DNA of 64,000 nt from Methylococcales bacterium (GCA_030949405.1 JAUZSN010000002.1:2218553-2282552), one strand, 5' to 3'; numbered from the stretch's first letter, positions 17,059-27,106 are shown. Translations and numbers: made by a program. Notes: generated by a model from the sequence alone, not told the origin.

Positions 17059-17541
17059 ATGCAAATTGTAGATAATTTAGTCGTTTCTATCCATTATACA
17101 TTGACAAATAGCGAAGGTAGCGAACTAGATAGTTCAAAAGGTGAAGAGCCTTTAGTCTATTTACAGGGGGCTCATAATATAGTGAAAGGGCTAGAAGAGG
17201 CGTTAGCCGATAAAAAGGTGGGTGACACTTTTAATGTAACGATTGAACCTGAGAAAGCCTATGGTCTTTATCAAGAGGATATGCAGCAGGTCGTTGATAA
17301 GTCAATGTTTGAGGGCGTTGAGGAATTAGAAGTAGGGATGATGTTTAATGCGGATGTAAGCCATGGAACGGGGATTGTAAGTATTACTAAAATTGAGGAG
17401 GATGAAATCACCATTGATGGTAACCATCCTTTAGCAGGTGAAACGTTAACATTTGATGTTGAAGTTATTAATATTCGTGAAGCGACGGCTGATGAATTAG
17501 AACATGGGCATATTCATACTGGAAGTTGTCAGCATGGTTAA
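17059..17541 (+). CDS. slyD: FKBP-type peptidyl-prolyl isomerase, SlyD family
   Basis: A 160-residue chaperone and prolyl isomerase of the SlyD type. The FKBP core is split by an insert-in-flap domain: VSIHYTLTNSEGSELDSS and LVYLQGAHNIVKGLEEAL lead into the insert, which holds EKAYGLYQED. The C-terminus is His-rich (EHGHIHTGSCQHG), a short version of the SlyD metal-binding tail. The IS element inserted 7 bases beyond its stop codon, leaving the gene intact but possibly affecting its 3' end. Confidence 0.92.
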   Translation: MQIVDNLVVSIHYTLTNSEGSELDSSKGEEPLVYLQGAHNIVKGLEEALADKKVGDTFNVTIEPEKAYGLYQEDMQQVVDKSMFEGVEELEVGMMFNADVSHGTGIVSITKIEEDEITIDGNHPLAGETLTFDVEVINIREATADELEHGHIHTGSCQHG

Positions 17542-17716
17542 TGTTATTAGACTTGTTCTTCTAAATAAAATATATTAAAATCAATTGCTTATATATACTT
17601 GATAACACTCACAATCAGTTGATACAGCCTAATAAATAAACTTTAAATTAAATTATTAAAAATAATAAATAAGCTTTATAATAAATTTCTATAAAAAATA
17701 AAAATCAAAGTATAAC

Positions 17717-18643
17717 ATGAAAATAAAAGAAATTTTACCAAGAATTTATGATGATAGACAGTTAAGAGCTTTAACAGGATTAAAAACAGAACATTTTATT
17801 TTACTATTATCTCTATTTGAAAAGACCCTTATTGAAGATCAAAAAGAAAAACATGAAAATAAAGAAAGAAAATACGGTAGTGGTTTAGATAGCACATTAA
17901 AAACACCCGCAGACAAATTATTATTTATATTAAATTATATGAAGTGTTATTCTACTTTCGATCACTTAGGGTTTTCTTTTAATATGAATAAATCATGCGC
18001 CCATACTCATGTATACAAATTATTTCCAATTTTAATAAAGACGTTAGATATATTTAATGTTTTACCTGCAACAAGTTTTTCAACCCCTGAAGAAATGCAG
18101 CAGGCTTTTGGCGGAATTCAAACATTGATAATAGATGCTACAGAGCGTGCTGTACAACGCCCTAGTGACTATGAAGAACAAAATGAATTTTACAGTGGTA
18201 AAAAAAACAGCATACAATTAAAAATACCACTATAGCTTCTTTAGGTCATTTAATTTTATATATTGGGGTTAGTTTTCCGGTAAAAATCATGATTATGGAA
18301 TGTTTAAAAAGAATTTAATCCAGAATTAAATTGGTTTAGTAATTTTAATATATTTATTGATTTAGGTTATTTGGGGTTTAATAATGAATATAAAACTAAT
18401 TCGGTAAATATTCCTCATAAAAAACCAAATAAATCTAAGCATAATCCAAACCCAACATTAACTGAAAATCAAAAAAAAGAAAACAAAGAGATGAGTCGTG
18501 AAAGAGTCATTGTTGAGCATGTAATCGGTGGAATGAAAAGATATAGATGCCTAGTTGACAAGTTTAGAAATAAAAAAGAAGGTGTAAAAGATTTATTTTC
18601 TTTTTTAGCGGCTATCCTATGGAATTTTAACATGATATATTAA
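17717..18643 (+). pseudogene. IS5-family transposase, broken copy
   Basis: The first frame (17717-18235, 172 aa) holds the helix-turn-helix and the first catalytic Asp (LIIDATERAVQRP). The rest lies in another frame: second Asp in NIFIDLGYLG and Glu in RVIVEHVIGGMKRYRC. A slippery heptamer A_AAA_AAC at 18202-18208 would join them by -1 frameshift, as in copy 2. Here, though, two one-base deletions after the slip lead to a stop near 18319. The product is therefore likely non-functional unless supplied by copy 2. Confidence 0.85.
18202..18208 (+). other. Slippery heptamer A_AAA_AAC in IS transposase
   Basis: The zero frame reads AAA AAC as the P- and A-site codons, with an A before them, the classical -1 frameshift signal. 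The same heptamer is in copy 2 at 42968-42974. A -1 slip joins the first frame to CAG CAT and onward. No strong downstream hairpin is evident by eye. Confidence 0.6.
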
Positions 18644-18665
18644 CTTCTTCTTAAAGAACAAGTCT

Positions 18666-19170
18666 ATTGACGGATGTTAAATAATGGGTGAATTTTTTTA
18701 CCCCTGTCAATTAAAAATATAAGGGCTAAGGCTTAATCTAGGTAGCGGTAATTTTACCTATTATAGCTGCCTAGAAGATATCGTTTAATTTATGTCTAAT
18801 AGGCTATTGCTACAGCACGCAAAAGCCTAATATTTTTATCTCTGGATAGGACAAAATTAAATGAGTCTTTATTTGTTATGTACGAAATACGAATAAAATA
18901 ATGAAAATTTATTATAAAGTAAACCGTTTTTATATCAATTTTCTTCTTGACCTTAATAAGAAATAAGTTATATGCTTATGTAATATATTCCTTATTTTCA
19001 TGCTTATTGGAATGACTTAAGGAATGAACCTTAATAATTTTCAAAGCTCACACTGCGTAGGTAGCAATATAAAGGCTACAAAAAGCTCGGGTATTTTAAT
19101 ATCACCTTCCTAGGTTGATAACACCTTGCTTACTTTTTGTGAAATTCTGATTACTGAATATAACCTACAT
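18666..19170. other. Non-coding gap between IS copy 1 and the binding-protein gene
   Basis: About 500 bases with no credible gene. A short inverted repeat GGGTGAA/TTTACCC lies at 18690-18710. AT-rich promoter-like stretches are present but no convincing -35/-10 pair. I looked for a riboswitch (for example c-di-GMP type) before the downstream cassette and could not support one. Confidence 0.35.
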
Positions 19171-20025
19171 ATGACTTTTTTTTTATCACGTTTTTTATCT
19201 TTATCCGTTAGTTTAGTCGTTGCTTGTGTTTATACAACCCCTATTTCTAAAGCGGATGAACAATCGAATTTACTGAGTTATAGGAAAATTTATTTTCATA
19301 ATCCAGAATCTAATATTAATAATTTTCGATCATTAAAAATATCGTTTGATACGTATTTATCAGTGTTTGGAAAATTTCAATTTCAACCGTTTGAAAACAA
19401 GGAAACGTTTGAAAAAATGCTTGAAAATACACAAGGCAGTGTATTTTTATTATCAAGTTGGCATTATCAATTCTTACGAAAAAACAAACAGATTAAGCCG
19501 ATTTTAATTGCTGAGTTTAATGGAAAAAGTGTTCAAAAAAAAGTATTGCTAGTTAAATCAACACAACTTAGGTTTAGTGATTTAAAAGGGAAGATGATAG
19601 CGACAGCAGGTAATGAGCAATATTCTCGAAACCTTTTGTATGAAATGTTCCCGTTACAATCAAAAGAATCTATAGAGCTTATCAAATTTCTTGTTGTTCC
19701 CACGGATATGAATGCCTTAATCTCACTTAACTATGGAATGGCCGCTGCGGCGTTAAGTAGTGAGATAAGTTTAAATCAGCTTAAAATTGTCAACCCTAAA
19801 CTTGCTATTCAACTTAATGCTATCGGAAAAAGTAAAGAAAAGCTGCGTACAGTGGCTGTTATTAAGCAGGGAGATAAAAAAGCACAGGAGCTGGTTGATG
19901 TACTATTACAGATGAATAAGACCGAGGATGGGAAAAAGAGGCTTCGGTTATTAGGTTTAGATGGTTGGCATTATTTAACCCCTCCTGAACTTAAGCAATT
20001 GCAATTTCAAGGCGGAGTCGAATAA
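19171..20025 (+). CDS. PhnD-like periplasmic binding protein
   Basis: About 284 residues from ATG 19171, with a signal peptide ending near SKADEQ. The mature part resembles phosphate/phosphonate-type solute-binding proteins (PhnD-like PBP type 2): LKISFDTYLSVFGKFQFQPF, LRFSDLKGKMIATAG and EDGKKRLRLLGLDGW. A TTG 45 bases upstream is in frame, but the signal peptide begins at 19171. The stop overlaps the next start (TAATG). No ABC permease or ATPase follows. Instead come a second binding protein, a hybrid kinase and a TonB receptor, so it may feed a sensor rather than a transporter. The ligand is unknown. Confidence 0.65.
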   Translation: MTFFLSRFLSLSVSLVVACVYTTPISKADEQSNLLSYRKIYFHNPESNINNFRSLKISFDTYLSVFGKFQFQPFENKETFEKMLENTQGSVFLLSSWHYQFLRKNKQIKPILIAEFNGKSVQKKVLLVKSTQLRFSDLKGKMIATAGNEQYSRNLLYEMFPLQSKESIELIKFLVVPTDMNALISLNYGMAAAALSSEISLNQLKIVNPKLAIQLNAIGKSKEKLRTVAVIKQGDKKAQELVDVLLQMNKTEDGKKRLRLLGLDGWHYLTPPELKQLQFQGGVE

Positions 20026-20996
20026 TGAAATTTTACGCCTTATTTTCTTTTTCAACGTGGTCAGATCAGTTTTCTTCTATGCGTTTAATGTTATGTAATG
20101 GTTTAATCCTGGTTTTAATTACAATCATGTTTCTCAGTAATCCCGTGAGAGCTGATGATCGCAAACTTTTAATTGTTAATTCAAATGCGAATCTTCTCAA
20201 TTACCAGCGGTCTGAGCAAGCATTTGAAAATAACCAGTCTTATCAGCTTACGCATGTTGATTTGGCGAATAAATCATTTTTAGATGAAAAGACGAAAACA
20301 CTTTTAAAGGAAACCGATATTGTTTATACCATCGGTTCAAAGGCTTATCACTTTGTGACTAAATTGGGAATAAATAAACCGATTGTTTTTTCTACCATTA
20401 TTAATTCGTTACGATTACCTAAAAAAGATAATGCTTATGGGGTTGCTAATGAATTGCCTGCAGGAATGCAGTTAATGATGTACCGCTATATTTTTCCCGA
20501 ATTAAAAAAATTAGGTATTATTTATAGTCGTGATATGAATCAAGAATGGTTAGACGAGGCCATTTCAACGAGCCATGATGTAGGAATAGAAATAATTAGT
20601 GAGGCGGTTGATAAGGATGACGTATTTGAATCAAAATTAGAAGCATTATTAGGTAAGGTGGATGCTTTATGGTTAATTGCCGATTCAGCAACGGCATCGC
20701 ATGAAACCGTTGAAAAAATTTTTGATTACAGTCATAAAATGAAAAAGCCTGTTTTTGCTTATGAAAATTTTTATGCAGACTTAGGGGCTTTATTGGTTAT
20801 TTCGTCTGATATTCCAACGATAAGTCGTCAAGTGGTTACGCTGGTTGACGATGTTTTAAATAATCGGCCTATTGATAAGAAAATTGTTGCCGCGGCAGGT
20901 TTTCATATTATTTTGAATATGAAAGCATTGAACGCACATTATTCCTTAAAATTAAATGAGCAGGCACTAGATTCTGTTAATCAGATTATAGAGTAG
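20025..20996 (+). CDS. ABC-type substrate-binding protein (PF04392-like)
   Basis: A 323-residue exported protein. Residues 24-43 are a hydrophobic signal segment ending in VRADDR. The start could also be internal at ATG 20079 (MRLMLCNG), which would give a normal signal peptide. The mature part has two Rossmann-like lobes: IVYTIGSKAYHFVTK, KLGIIYSRDMNQEWLDEAI and VDALWLIADSATASHE. This fits the ABC_sub_bind family. It lies 9 bases before the hybrid kinase start. A sensor role with the kinase is inferred from gene order. Confidence 0.7.
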   Translation: MKFYALFSFSTWSDQFSSMRLMLCNGLILVLITIMFLSNPVRADDRKLLIVNSNANLLNYQRSEQAFENNQSYQLTHVDLANKSFLDEKTKTLLKETDIVYTIGSKAYHFVTKLGINKPIVFSTIINSLRLPKKDNAYGVANELPAGMQLMMYRYIFPELKKLGIIYSRDMNQEWLDEAISTSHDVGIEIISEAVDKDDVFESKLEALLGKVDALWLIADSATASHETVEKIFDYSHKMKKPVFAYENFYADLGALLVISSDIPTISRQVVTLVDDVLNNRPIDKKIVAAAGFHIILNMKALNAHYSLKLNEQALDSVNQIIE

Positions 20997-21005
20997 AGAA
21001 TATTT

Positions 21006-23861
21006 ATGAAAATTAAGCGGTTTAAAAGGGGGATTCGCTGGAAGTTACTTTCTACTATGGTTAGTTTAGTGATTAGTCTATTGGTTATAATCACCTATAT
21101 TCAGATAAAATTTCAAACTAATTTTCTTCAAGATGAGTTAGAAGCACGAACTCAATTGATGAAGGACCATTTAACACTACGGGCCAATACCGTTTCTGAA
21201 TCATTATCGGCTCATGTTGAAGAAGGTTTATCACTTTATAATTTTGTCGAAATTAGTCATTTATTGAAAAAAAGGGTGAATAGTGATAAAGATTTAAATT
21301 ATGCCATTTTAATGTCTATGTCGCGTAAAGCCTTTACCCACACCTTAAAGCCTGAGTTGGAAGGTGATGTTTTAAATACGGAAGCGGCTTTATTTGCTGT
21401 AAAGCAGCAAACGGTAAGTGAGTATGAATATCAACGACAACAAATAAAGATATTAGAAATTATTTTACCGATACAATTTAGTACGTCCCAATGGGGCGTT
21501 TTGCGGTTGGGCTTTTCATTAGAATCCTTACAGCAAAAAATTAATGAATCGAAGCAAAAAAATACGCTGCTTATTGAAGAAATGATGATCCAATCATTAT
21601 TAATTTCGACGATATTTTTACTTTTTTCATCGTTAATTATTATTATGTTATCGACTAGGTTTTCTAGACCTATTAGCGATTTAACGAAGGCTGCAAGCCG
21701 ATTGGCAGCGGGTAACTTTTCAGTCGCAGAAAATCTTAATTTTAAAACGGGTGATGAAATTGAAATTTTAGCAGATGTATTTGTTGAAATGTCTAAGAAC
21801 CTTAAAGATTCGTACGAAAAGCTTGAAAATTATAATCATGACTTAGAAGAGCAAGTTGATAAAAGAACCCTTGAACTCGAAGAAGTACGCGATCAAGCGT
21901 TAAATGCCAGTAAAGCAAAAACTGAATTTTTAGCCACTGTGAGTCATGAAATTCGTAATCCGATGCATGCGATTATTAATACGACTCAGTTAATGTTAAA
22001 AACACAGCTAGTGTCAAAACAGCGTAATCATCTAAATAATATTGTTACTATTTCTAATACCTTAGTTTATTTAATTAATGATTTGTTGGATGTTGCTAAA
22101 ATTGAAGCAGGTAAATTAGAGATTGAAGCAATAAAGGTAAATCTTAAAAATGTTCTGGATGATATATCGAACTTAACCTTGGTCAAAGCGGAAAAAAAAT
22201 CTATTGGCTTGCGATTTTCGCTTGAGAAGGATATTCCTTTATGTTTAATTGGAGATCCTTTAAGACTCACGCAAATTTTATTAAATCTCGTCACAAATGC
22301 AATTAAATTCACCACCACGGGTGACGTTTTGGTTAGCATTACGTTATTAGCGGCGGAATCTAATAAGGTGCGTCTTAAATTTTGTGTCGCTGATACAGGA
22401 GTAGGGTTAAGTCCTGAGCAACTATCGCGGCTATTTCAATCGTTTAGTCAAGCGGATGAAACGATTGCGCGAACGCATGGCGGGACAGGCTTAGGACTGG
22501 TTATTTCAAAGCAGCTAGTTGAAATGATGGGGGGGCAAATTCAGGTTAGCAGTGAACTTGGAAAAGGCAGTCAGTTTTATTTTGAATTAGATTTAAATTA
22601 TGAACCCGAATTGATTTCGGGCGATTATGTGTTACCTGAAGCACTTAAAGATTTAAAAATATTGGCTGTCGATGATGATGTTATTTCTCGAACCGTGTTG
22701 CAAACGTATTTAGAATCCTTTGGATTTGAAGTCGATAGTGTTGAGTCAGGCGAGCAAGCTTTATCTTTATTAAAAACATCCCCCACATCGTCTTACGGAC
22801 TTATCTTAATGGATTGGGAAATGCCGGGTCTTGATGGTATTGAAACCTCAAAACGGATAAAAGCCAGTGAGAATGTTATCCCTATTCCTACGATTATTAT
22901 GGTAACGTCTCATTGTCGTGATGATGTTTTATCTAAAGTTAATCAAGGGGATATAGACGCTTTATTAATTAAACCTGTTGAACCGACAGATTTGCTTGAA
23001 AATATTGCACGTGTTTTATATGTCAATTTACCTGCTTCATCTCAATCGGCATTAAGTTTGGATGGCAGTGAGAATGTCTTAATGCGAGGGATTAAAATCT
23101 TAGTGGTTGATGATGATGATATTAATCGCCTTATTGCTAAAGAGATGTTAGAAGATGAAGGTTTAATTGTCGATTTAGCCGAGGGTGGACAACAAGCTTT
23201 AGATAAAATTAATCAACAACCATTTGATTTAGTGTTAATGGATTTACAAATGCCTGAAATGGACGGCTATGAAACCTGTCGGCAAATTCGACGTAATTTG
23301 AAATATCAAGACTTGCCCATTATCGCGCTGACGGCTCATGCAATGTCAGATATAAAAGATAAATGTTTACACGCTGGAATGAATGATTATGCCAGTAAGC
23401 CTTTTAAGATGAATGAATTACTCAGTATTTTTGCACGTTGGGTACAGCCCCAAATAGAAAAAGAGCCGGCTAATGTTTTTGAACCTGTGATATCACAGCC
23501 AACCAGCGTGCAGCAGGAATTTTCGAACTTATCAGGCATTGATGTTGAATTGGCTTTAGATCGTTTAGGCGGAAAAGAAAGTATTTTTCGTAAACTATTA
23601 TTAAGTTTTGAAGCAGACTTTACGGATATAACCAATAAAATTAATGAGGCGTTTTGTCTTAAAGATGAAGAAACAGCAAGTCGGTTAGTGCATAGTTTGA
23701 AAGGGGTGTCGGGTAATCTTAGTGCTTATAAATTATATGAAAAATCTCAGAAATTAGAAGATGCTATTAATAACCAAGAAAATTGTTTTGAGGCTTTATC
23801 TGAGTGTGATATGGCATTAAAAGAGCTTTTAGTGTCTATTGAACAATTACCGAAAAAATAA
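21006..23861 (+). CDS. Hybrid sensor histidine kinase with two receivers and HPt domain
   Basis: A 951-residue membrane phosphorelay protein. It has a membrane helix at about 14-34, a periplasmic sensor loop (about 35-193), a second helix (about 196-216), HAMP and coiled coil (217-290) and HisKA with SHEIRNP (His314). HATPase has NLVTNAIKFT, ADTGVGL and GGTGLGL. Receiver 1 has Asp603 (LILMDWEMP), receiver 2 Asp746 (LVLMDLQMP), and the HPt domain has His896 (VHSLKGVSG). The expected path is His314 to a receiver Asp to His896 to an unseen regulator. No DNA-binding regulator is encoded next to it. The two periplasmic proteins just upstream may be its ligand sensors. Confidence 0.93.
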   Translation: MKIKRFKRGIRWKLLSTMVSLVISLLVIITYIQIKFQTNFLQDELEARTQLMKDHLTLRANTVSESLSAHVEEGLSLYNFVEISHLLKKRVNSDKDLNYAILMSMSRKAFTHTLKPELEGDVLNTEAALFAVKQQTVSEYEYQRQQIKILEIILPIQFSTSQWGVLRLGFSLESLQQKINESKQKNTLLIEEMMIQSLLISTIFLLFSSLIIIMLSTRFSRPISDLTKAASRLAAGNFSVAENLNFKTGDEIEILADVFVEMSKNLKDSYEKLENYNHDLEEQVDKRTLELEEVRDQALNASKAKTEFLATVSHEIRNPMHAIINTTQLMLKTQLVSKQRNHLNNIVTISNTLVYLINDLLDVAKIEAGKLEIEAIKVNLKNVLDDISNLTLVKAEKKSIGLRFSLEKDIPLCLIGDPLRLTQILLNLVTNAIKFTTTGDVLVSITLLAAESNKVRLKFCVADTGVGLSPEQLSRLFQSFSQADETIARTHGGTGLGLVISKQLVEMMGGQIQVSSELGKGSQFYFELDLNYEPELISGDYVLPEALKDLKILAVDDDVISRTVLQTYLESFGFEVDSVESGEQALSLLKTSPTSSYGLILMDWEMPGLDGIETSKRIKASENVIPIPTIIMVTSHCRDDVLSKVNQGDIDALLIKPVEPTDLLENIARVLYVNLPASSQSALSLDGSENVLMRGIKILVVDDDDINRLIAKEMLEDEGLIVDLAEGGQQALDKINQQPFDLVLMDLQMPEMDGYETCRQIRRNLKYQDLPIIALTAHAMSDIKDKCLHAGMNDYASKPFKMNELLSIFARWVQPQIEKEPANVFEPVISQPTSVQQEFSNLSGIDVELALDRLGGKESIFRKLLLSFEADFTDITNKINEAFCLKDEETASRLVHSLKGVSGNLSAYKLYEKSQKLEDAINNQENCFEALSECDMALKELLVSIEQLPKK

Positions 23862-23883
23862 AGCGGAATGAATGGAGCAAATG

Positions 23884-25821
23884 ATGCTTAGAAAAATAAT
23901 AACAATAGTGGCTGGAAGTCTTTTTTTGGTCGATGTGAGTTTAGCGACATTTTCTGAGGAAGATAAGCGAGCAATAGAAGAGTCACGCAAGTGGATAGAA
24001 GCTGAATCTATTGTGTTTTCAGCGGCTAAGAAAAAGCAAAAAATTTCAGAAACAACGGGGGCGGTATTTGTTATTACGCAACACGATATACATCGCTCTG
24101 GGGTTAAATCAGTTGCAGATGCCTTGAGAATGGCACCCGGTGTTCAGGTGGCGCGTTACAGCTCGTATGGAATGGCGATTACGATACGCGGATTTAATGG
24201 TTTGTTTTCGAATAAATTACTAGTGATGATTGATGGCCGATCGGTTTATGATGCGAGTTTCTCAGGGGTTTATTGGGATAATGTTGATCTGATCTTAGAG
24301 GATGTAGAACGAATTGAGGTTATTCGAGGGTCAGGCGGGACGTTATGGGGGGCGAATGCCGTTAATGGTGTTATTAATATTATTACTAAAGACACTAAAG
24401 ACACTAAAGATACGCAAGGAACATTAGCAGTGGCGGGGGGCGGTTCAGAGGAGCGTGGCTTTGTTAGTTTACGCCATGGTGGAAAAATTAATGAAAATAC
24501 GGGTTACCGTGTTTATGGTAAGGCCTTAAAGCGTGATGAATTGGATGGTGATGTAAAGGATGATTGGGAGCGTTATCAGTTGGGTTTTCGTATGGATGGT
24601 GAACCTGATGAAGAAAATAAATGGCTAGTACAGGGTAATACGTATACCGCAAATTTAATGGATTCCTCTAGTGTAAGAGCGCGTACAGAAGGGGCAAATG
24701 TATTGACACGTTGGTCAGTAAAAGCCTCAGATAAGTCAGATTGGCGATTACAAGCTTACTATGATTATCAACAGCGGGATACATCAATAACTGAATCGAT
24801 TACACATACGGCTGATTTTGAATTACAGCAACGTTATCGTTTTAATGATTCAAATGAAGTTATTTGGGGATTAGGCTATCGTTTTCAAGAAGTTAAAAAC
24901 GTGTTTAAGTTACCAGAGAGTACTTATGATCCTATTACACGTGATAATCATATTTTTAGTGCTTTCATTCAAGATGAGATTGCATTAATCCCGAAGACAC
25001 TTAAATTTATTATCGGAACAAAAATTGAGCATAATGGGTACAGTGGTTTTGAAATACAACCGAATGCCCGTTTATTGTGGAACATAACCGAATCAACGAG
25101 TACTTGGGCGGCTGTTTCTAGGGCGGTAAGAACCCCTTCAAGACAGCAACATGATTTAAACTTTTCTATTTCTTTTGGTGATGATACGTTTGTTACTGAG
25201 GGCGATGAGAATGTACAATCAGAAAGTGTAATTTCTTATGAATTTGGCATTCGGCAACAAGTTTCTAAACAATTCTCTTGGGATTTTGCTGCCTTTTATA
25301 GTGAATATGACGATGTTGTAGACATTACTGAAACGACTTTTGTCAGTGAAATTGAAGGGCAGCGAAATTTTATCACTCGTTTTGAAAATAATGTTTCGGG
25401 GTATAGCTATGGGGCTGAAATTTTTTCAACGTGGCGGCCTTATGATTGGTGGACATTAAAAGGGAGTTATAGTTATTTTCAAATGAAGTTAAAAAAGGAT
25501 AATGATGTTGCTTTTCTTGATACTCGGGATAAAGGTAAGCATAGCCCGCGTAATCAAGTGTCGTTACGTTCCAGTATGGATTTTGACTATGATGTAAGCT
25601 TAGATTTATGGTTACGTTATACGGATAAGATTGAAGCGGTTAATGATTATTTAGAGCTAGATGCCCGTTTAGCCTGGGACGTTATTAACGATGTTGAGTT
25701 ATCGTTAGTGGGACAAAATTTATTGAATGAGTCACATGAAGAGTATCCTAGGATAGAAGGTAATAAGCCACACAGTAATGTACAGCGGAGTATTTACGGG
25801 CAAGTGCGTTGGAAATTTTAA
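23884..25821 (+). CDS. TonB-dependent outer-membrane receptor
   Basis: Outer-membrane beta-barrel of about 645 residues that imports a ligand with TonB/ExbBD energy. It has a signal peptide (IITIVAGSLFLVDVSLA), then a plug with SVADALRMAPGVQV, ITIRGFNG, DGRSVYD and ERIEVIRGSGGTLWGANA. The barrel ends in an aromatic strand (SIYGQVRWKF). Three in-frame ATGs begin at 23872, 23881 and 23884; GGAG at 23874-23877 favours the last. A 9-base tandem repeat encodes KDTKDTKDT after the plug. It lies 10 bases behind the kinase, so its expression is probably tied to that cassette. The ligand is unknown. Confidence 0.92.
   Translation: MLRKIITIVAGSLFLVDVSLATFSEEDKRAIEESRKWIEAESIVFSAAKKKQKISETTGAVFVITQHDIHRSGVKSVADALRMAPGVQVARYSSYGMAITIRGFNGLFSNKLLVMIDGRSVYDASFSGVYWDNVDLILEDVERIEVIRGSGGTLWGANAVNGVINIITKDTKDTKDTQGTLAVAGGGSEERGFVSLRHGGKINENTGYRVYGKALKRDELDGDVKDDWERYQLGFRMDGEPDEENKWLVQGNTYTANLMDSSSVRARTEGANVLTRWSVKASDKSDWRLQAYYDYQQRDTSITESITHTADFELQQRYRFNDSNEVIWGLGYRFQEVKNVFKLPESTYDPITRDNHIFSAFIQDEIALIPKTLKFIIGTKIEHNGYSGFEIQPNARLLWNITESTSTWAAVSRAVRTPSRQQHDLNFSISFGDDTFVTEGDENVQSESVISYEFGIRQQVSKQFSWDFAAFYSEYDDVVDITETTFVSEIEGQRNFITRFENNVSGYSYGAEIFSTWRPYDWWTLKGSYSYFQMKLKKDNDVAFLDTRDKGKHSPRNQVSLRSSMDFDYDVSLDLWLRYTDKIEAVNDYLELDARLAWDVINDVELSLVGQNLLNESHEEYPRIEGNKPHSNVQRSIYGQVRWKF
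24385..24414 (+). repeat. Tandem 9-mer inside the TonB receptor gene
   Basis: ACTAAAGAC is repeated nearly three times, coding for Thr-Lys-Asp units between plug and barrel. Copy-number change here would stay in frame. Confidence 0.6.
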
Positions 25822-25822
25822 A

Positions 25823-25848
25823 TGGAGTGAAATTTAATGTTCACTCCA
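25823..25848 (+). terminator. Terminator after the TonB receptor gene
   Basis: Perfect arms TGGAGTGA and TCACTCCA with a 10-base loop lie just after the stop. A moderately A-rich stretch follows, so it may work in both directions between the convergent receptor and mltB genes. Confidence 0.6.
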
Positions 25849-25879
25849 TAATAAAAAAAGTTAAAAGGAATACGTTAGC

Positions 25880-26911
25880 TCATTGTTGATAACGTTGTTT
25901 AATGGCCTGAGATAATTGATGAACCGCCATCGCATAATGATTGCTGTGGTTGTATTTTTTGATCACTTTAAAATTAGGGTGTGTACGCCAAAACTCATTG
26001 CCTGAATAAGCACTTAATTTAATCGTTGAGGCGGATGTTTTTTGTTGCGTTTTAGTGACAACAGGTTTATTAAATTGCCAACCGCTTTTTGAAAAATAAT
26101 GGGCGACACTTCCAATGGCATCCGTTGGGTTCCATAAATCACGCTTGCCATCTTCGTTAAAATCAACCGCTAATCGACGAAAACTACTGGGCATAAATTG
26201 ACCTAATCCCATTGCCCCAGCCCAAGAGCCGACCACTTTTCGAGGCTCTAAATTTTCTTCCGTTGTCATCAGTAAAAAATTTTCTAGTTCAGAGGTGAAA
26301 AATTTACTGCGTCTTTTAGTGTGAAACGCTAAGGTGGATAAAGCATCAAGTGTGCGTGTTTTCCCTACATTCAATCCAAAAAATGTTTCAACACCAATAA
26401 TCGCCACGATATATTCAGGGTTAACGTGATAAGTCGCACTTGCTTTTTGAATCGTAAGGGCATTTTTTTTCCAAAATTTCACCCCATTATTAATATGAGT
26501 GGTGGTAAGGAATTTTTTGCGATAGCGTGACCAGCTACCAGGGGATGGAACAAAGCTCGTTTTTATTTTTGAGGAAGGTGTTTCTAGTTTCACGACCGAT
26601 TGTAAATGACGCGCTTGTGAAAATAAACCATTTAAATAATTTTGTTTAAATCCATGCTCTTTTGCCATATAACGGATAAAATTACGAGTCCCCGTAGAAC
26701 TTGCATAAGCCCCTGTTAATTTAGAGGCTGAATAATGACCTATTTGTTTGGGGGCCGTTTTGGGTTTTGTTGTGCTGGGTTGGCTAGGTATGATGGGTTG
26801 CGATAAACCTTTGTAATGGTCTTGGTGGTAAATAATAGGCTCAGGATTACACGCAGTTAGGAGTAATGCCAGAGTAAAAATGGGAATAGCCGAGAGTGTT
26901 AATGAGGTCAT
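25880..26911 (-). CDS. mltB: Membrane-bound lytic murein transglycosylase B
   Basis: Peptidoglycan-cleaving lipoprotein, 343 residues. The lipobox is LLLTAC (Cys21), so it is anchored to the outer membrane. The catalytic Glu lies in AIIGVETFFG and the family block LGQFMPSSFRRLAVDFN, with a calcium-site-like DFNEDGKRDLWNP, follows. The N-terminus after the lipobox is a short Pro/Thr-rich linker. It is convergent with the TonB receptor gene and divergent from sucA. Confidence 0.92.
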   Translation of the reverse strand: MTSLTLSAIPIFTLALLLTACNPEPIIYHQDHYKGLSQPIIPSQPSTTKPKTAPKQIGHYSASKLTGAYASSTGTRNFIRYMAKEHGFKQNYLNGLFSQARHLQSVVKLETPSSKIKTSFVPSPGSWSRYRKKFLTTTHINNGVKFWKKNALTIQKASATYHVNPEYIVAIIGVETFFGLNVGKTRTLDALSTLAFHTKRRSKFFTSELENFLLMTTEENLEPRKVVGSWAGAMGLGQFMPSSFRRLAVDFNEDGKRDLWNPTDAIGSVAHYFSKSGWQFNKPVVTKTQQKTSASTIKLSAYSGNEFWRTHPNFKVIKKYNHSNHYAMAVHQLSQAIKQRYQQ

Positions 26912-27106
26912 ATAATTTTCCTATGATTTTAGTAGATAGGTTTTTCTAAATAAAGCAGGACAAATGTAGAAGATTAGGGTATTTTAAATTAAGGTATTTG
27001 TTTTATATATCGTATTTAACAGGCGTGAAACTTAGTAAATAGTTTCTTTCTAAGCTAGAATAGATAACGTTTGATACCCCTCTCAACAACATTGAATTAA
27101 TTTAGC

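Larger units (their letters stand above)
17549..18665 (+). mobile_element. IS5-family insertion sequence, copy 1 (defective)
   Basis: A 1117-bp element with 12-bp perfect terminal inverted repeats (AGACTTGTTCTT / AAGAACAAGTCT), flanked by a 3-bp ATT direct repeat (17546-17548 and 18666-18668). An almost identical 1119-bp copy lies inverted at 42509-43627. The ATT duplication fits ISL2-like members of the IS5 family, but that subgroup is my inference. Copy 1 lacks two single bases present in copy 2: an A in the CCAGG near 18279 and one A of an A6 run near 18306. It cannot make full-length transposase. It lies in the gap after slyD. Confidence 0.9.

Noticed and set aside
18666-19170. Possible c-di-GMP or other riboswitch before the sensor-receptor cassette
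   Set aside because: I could not build the conserved core or pairing from the sequence.
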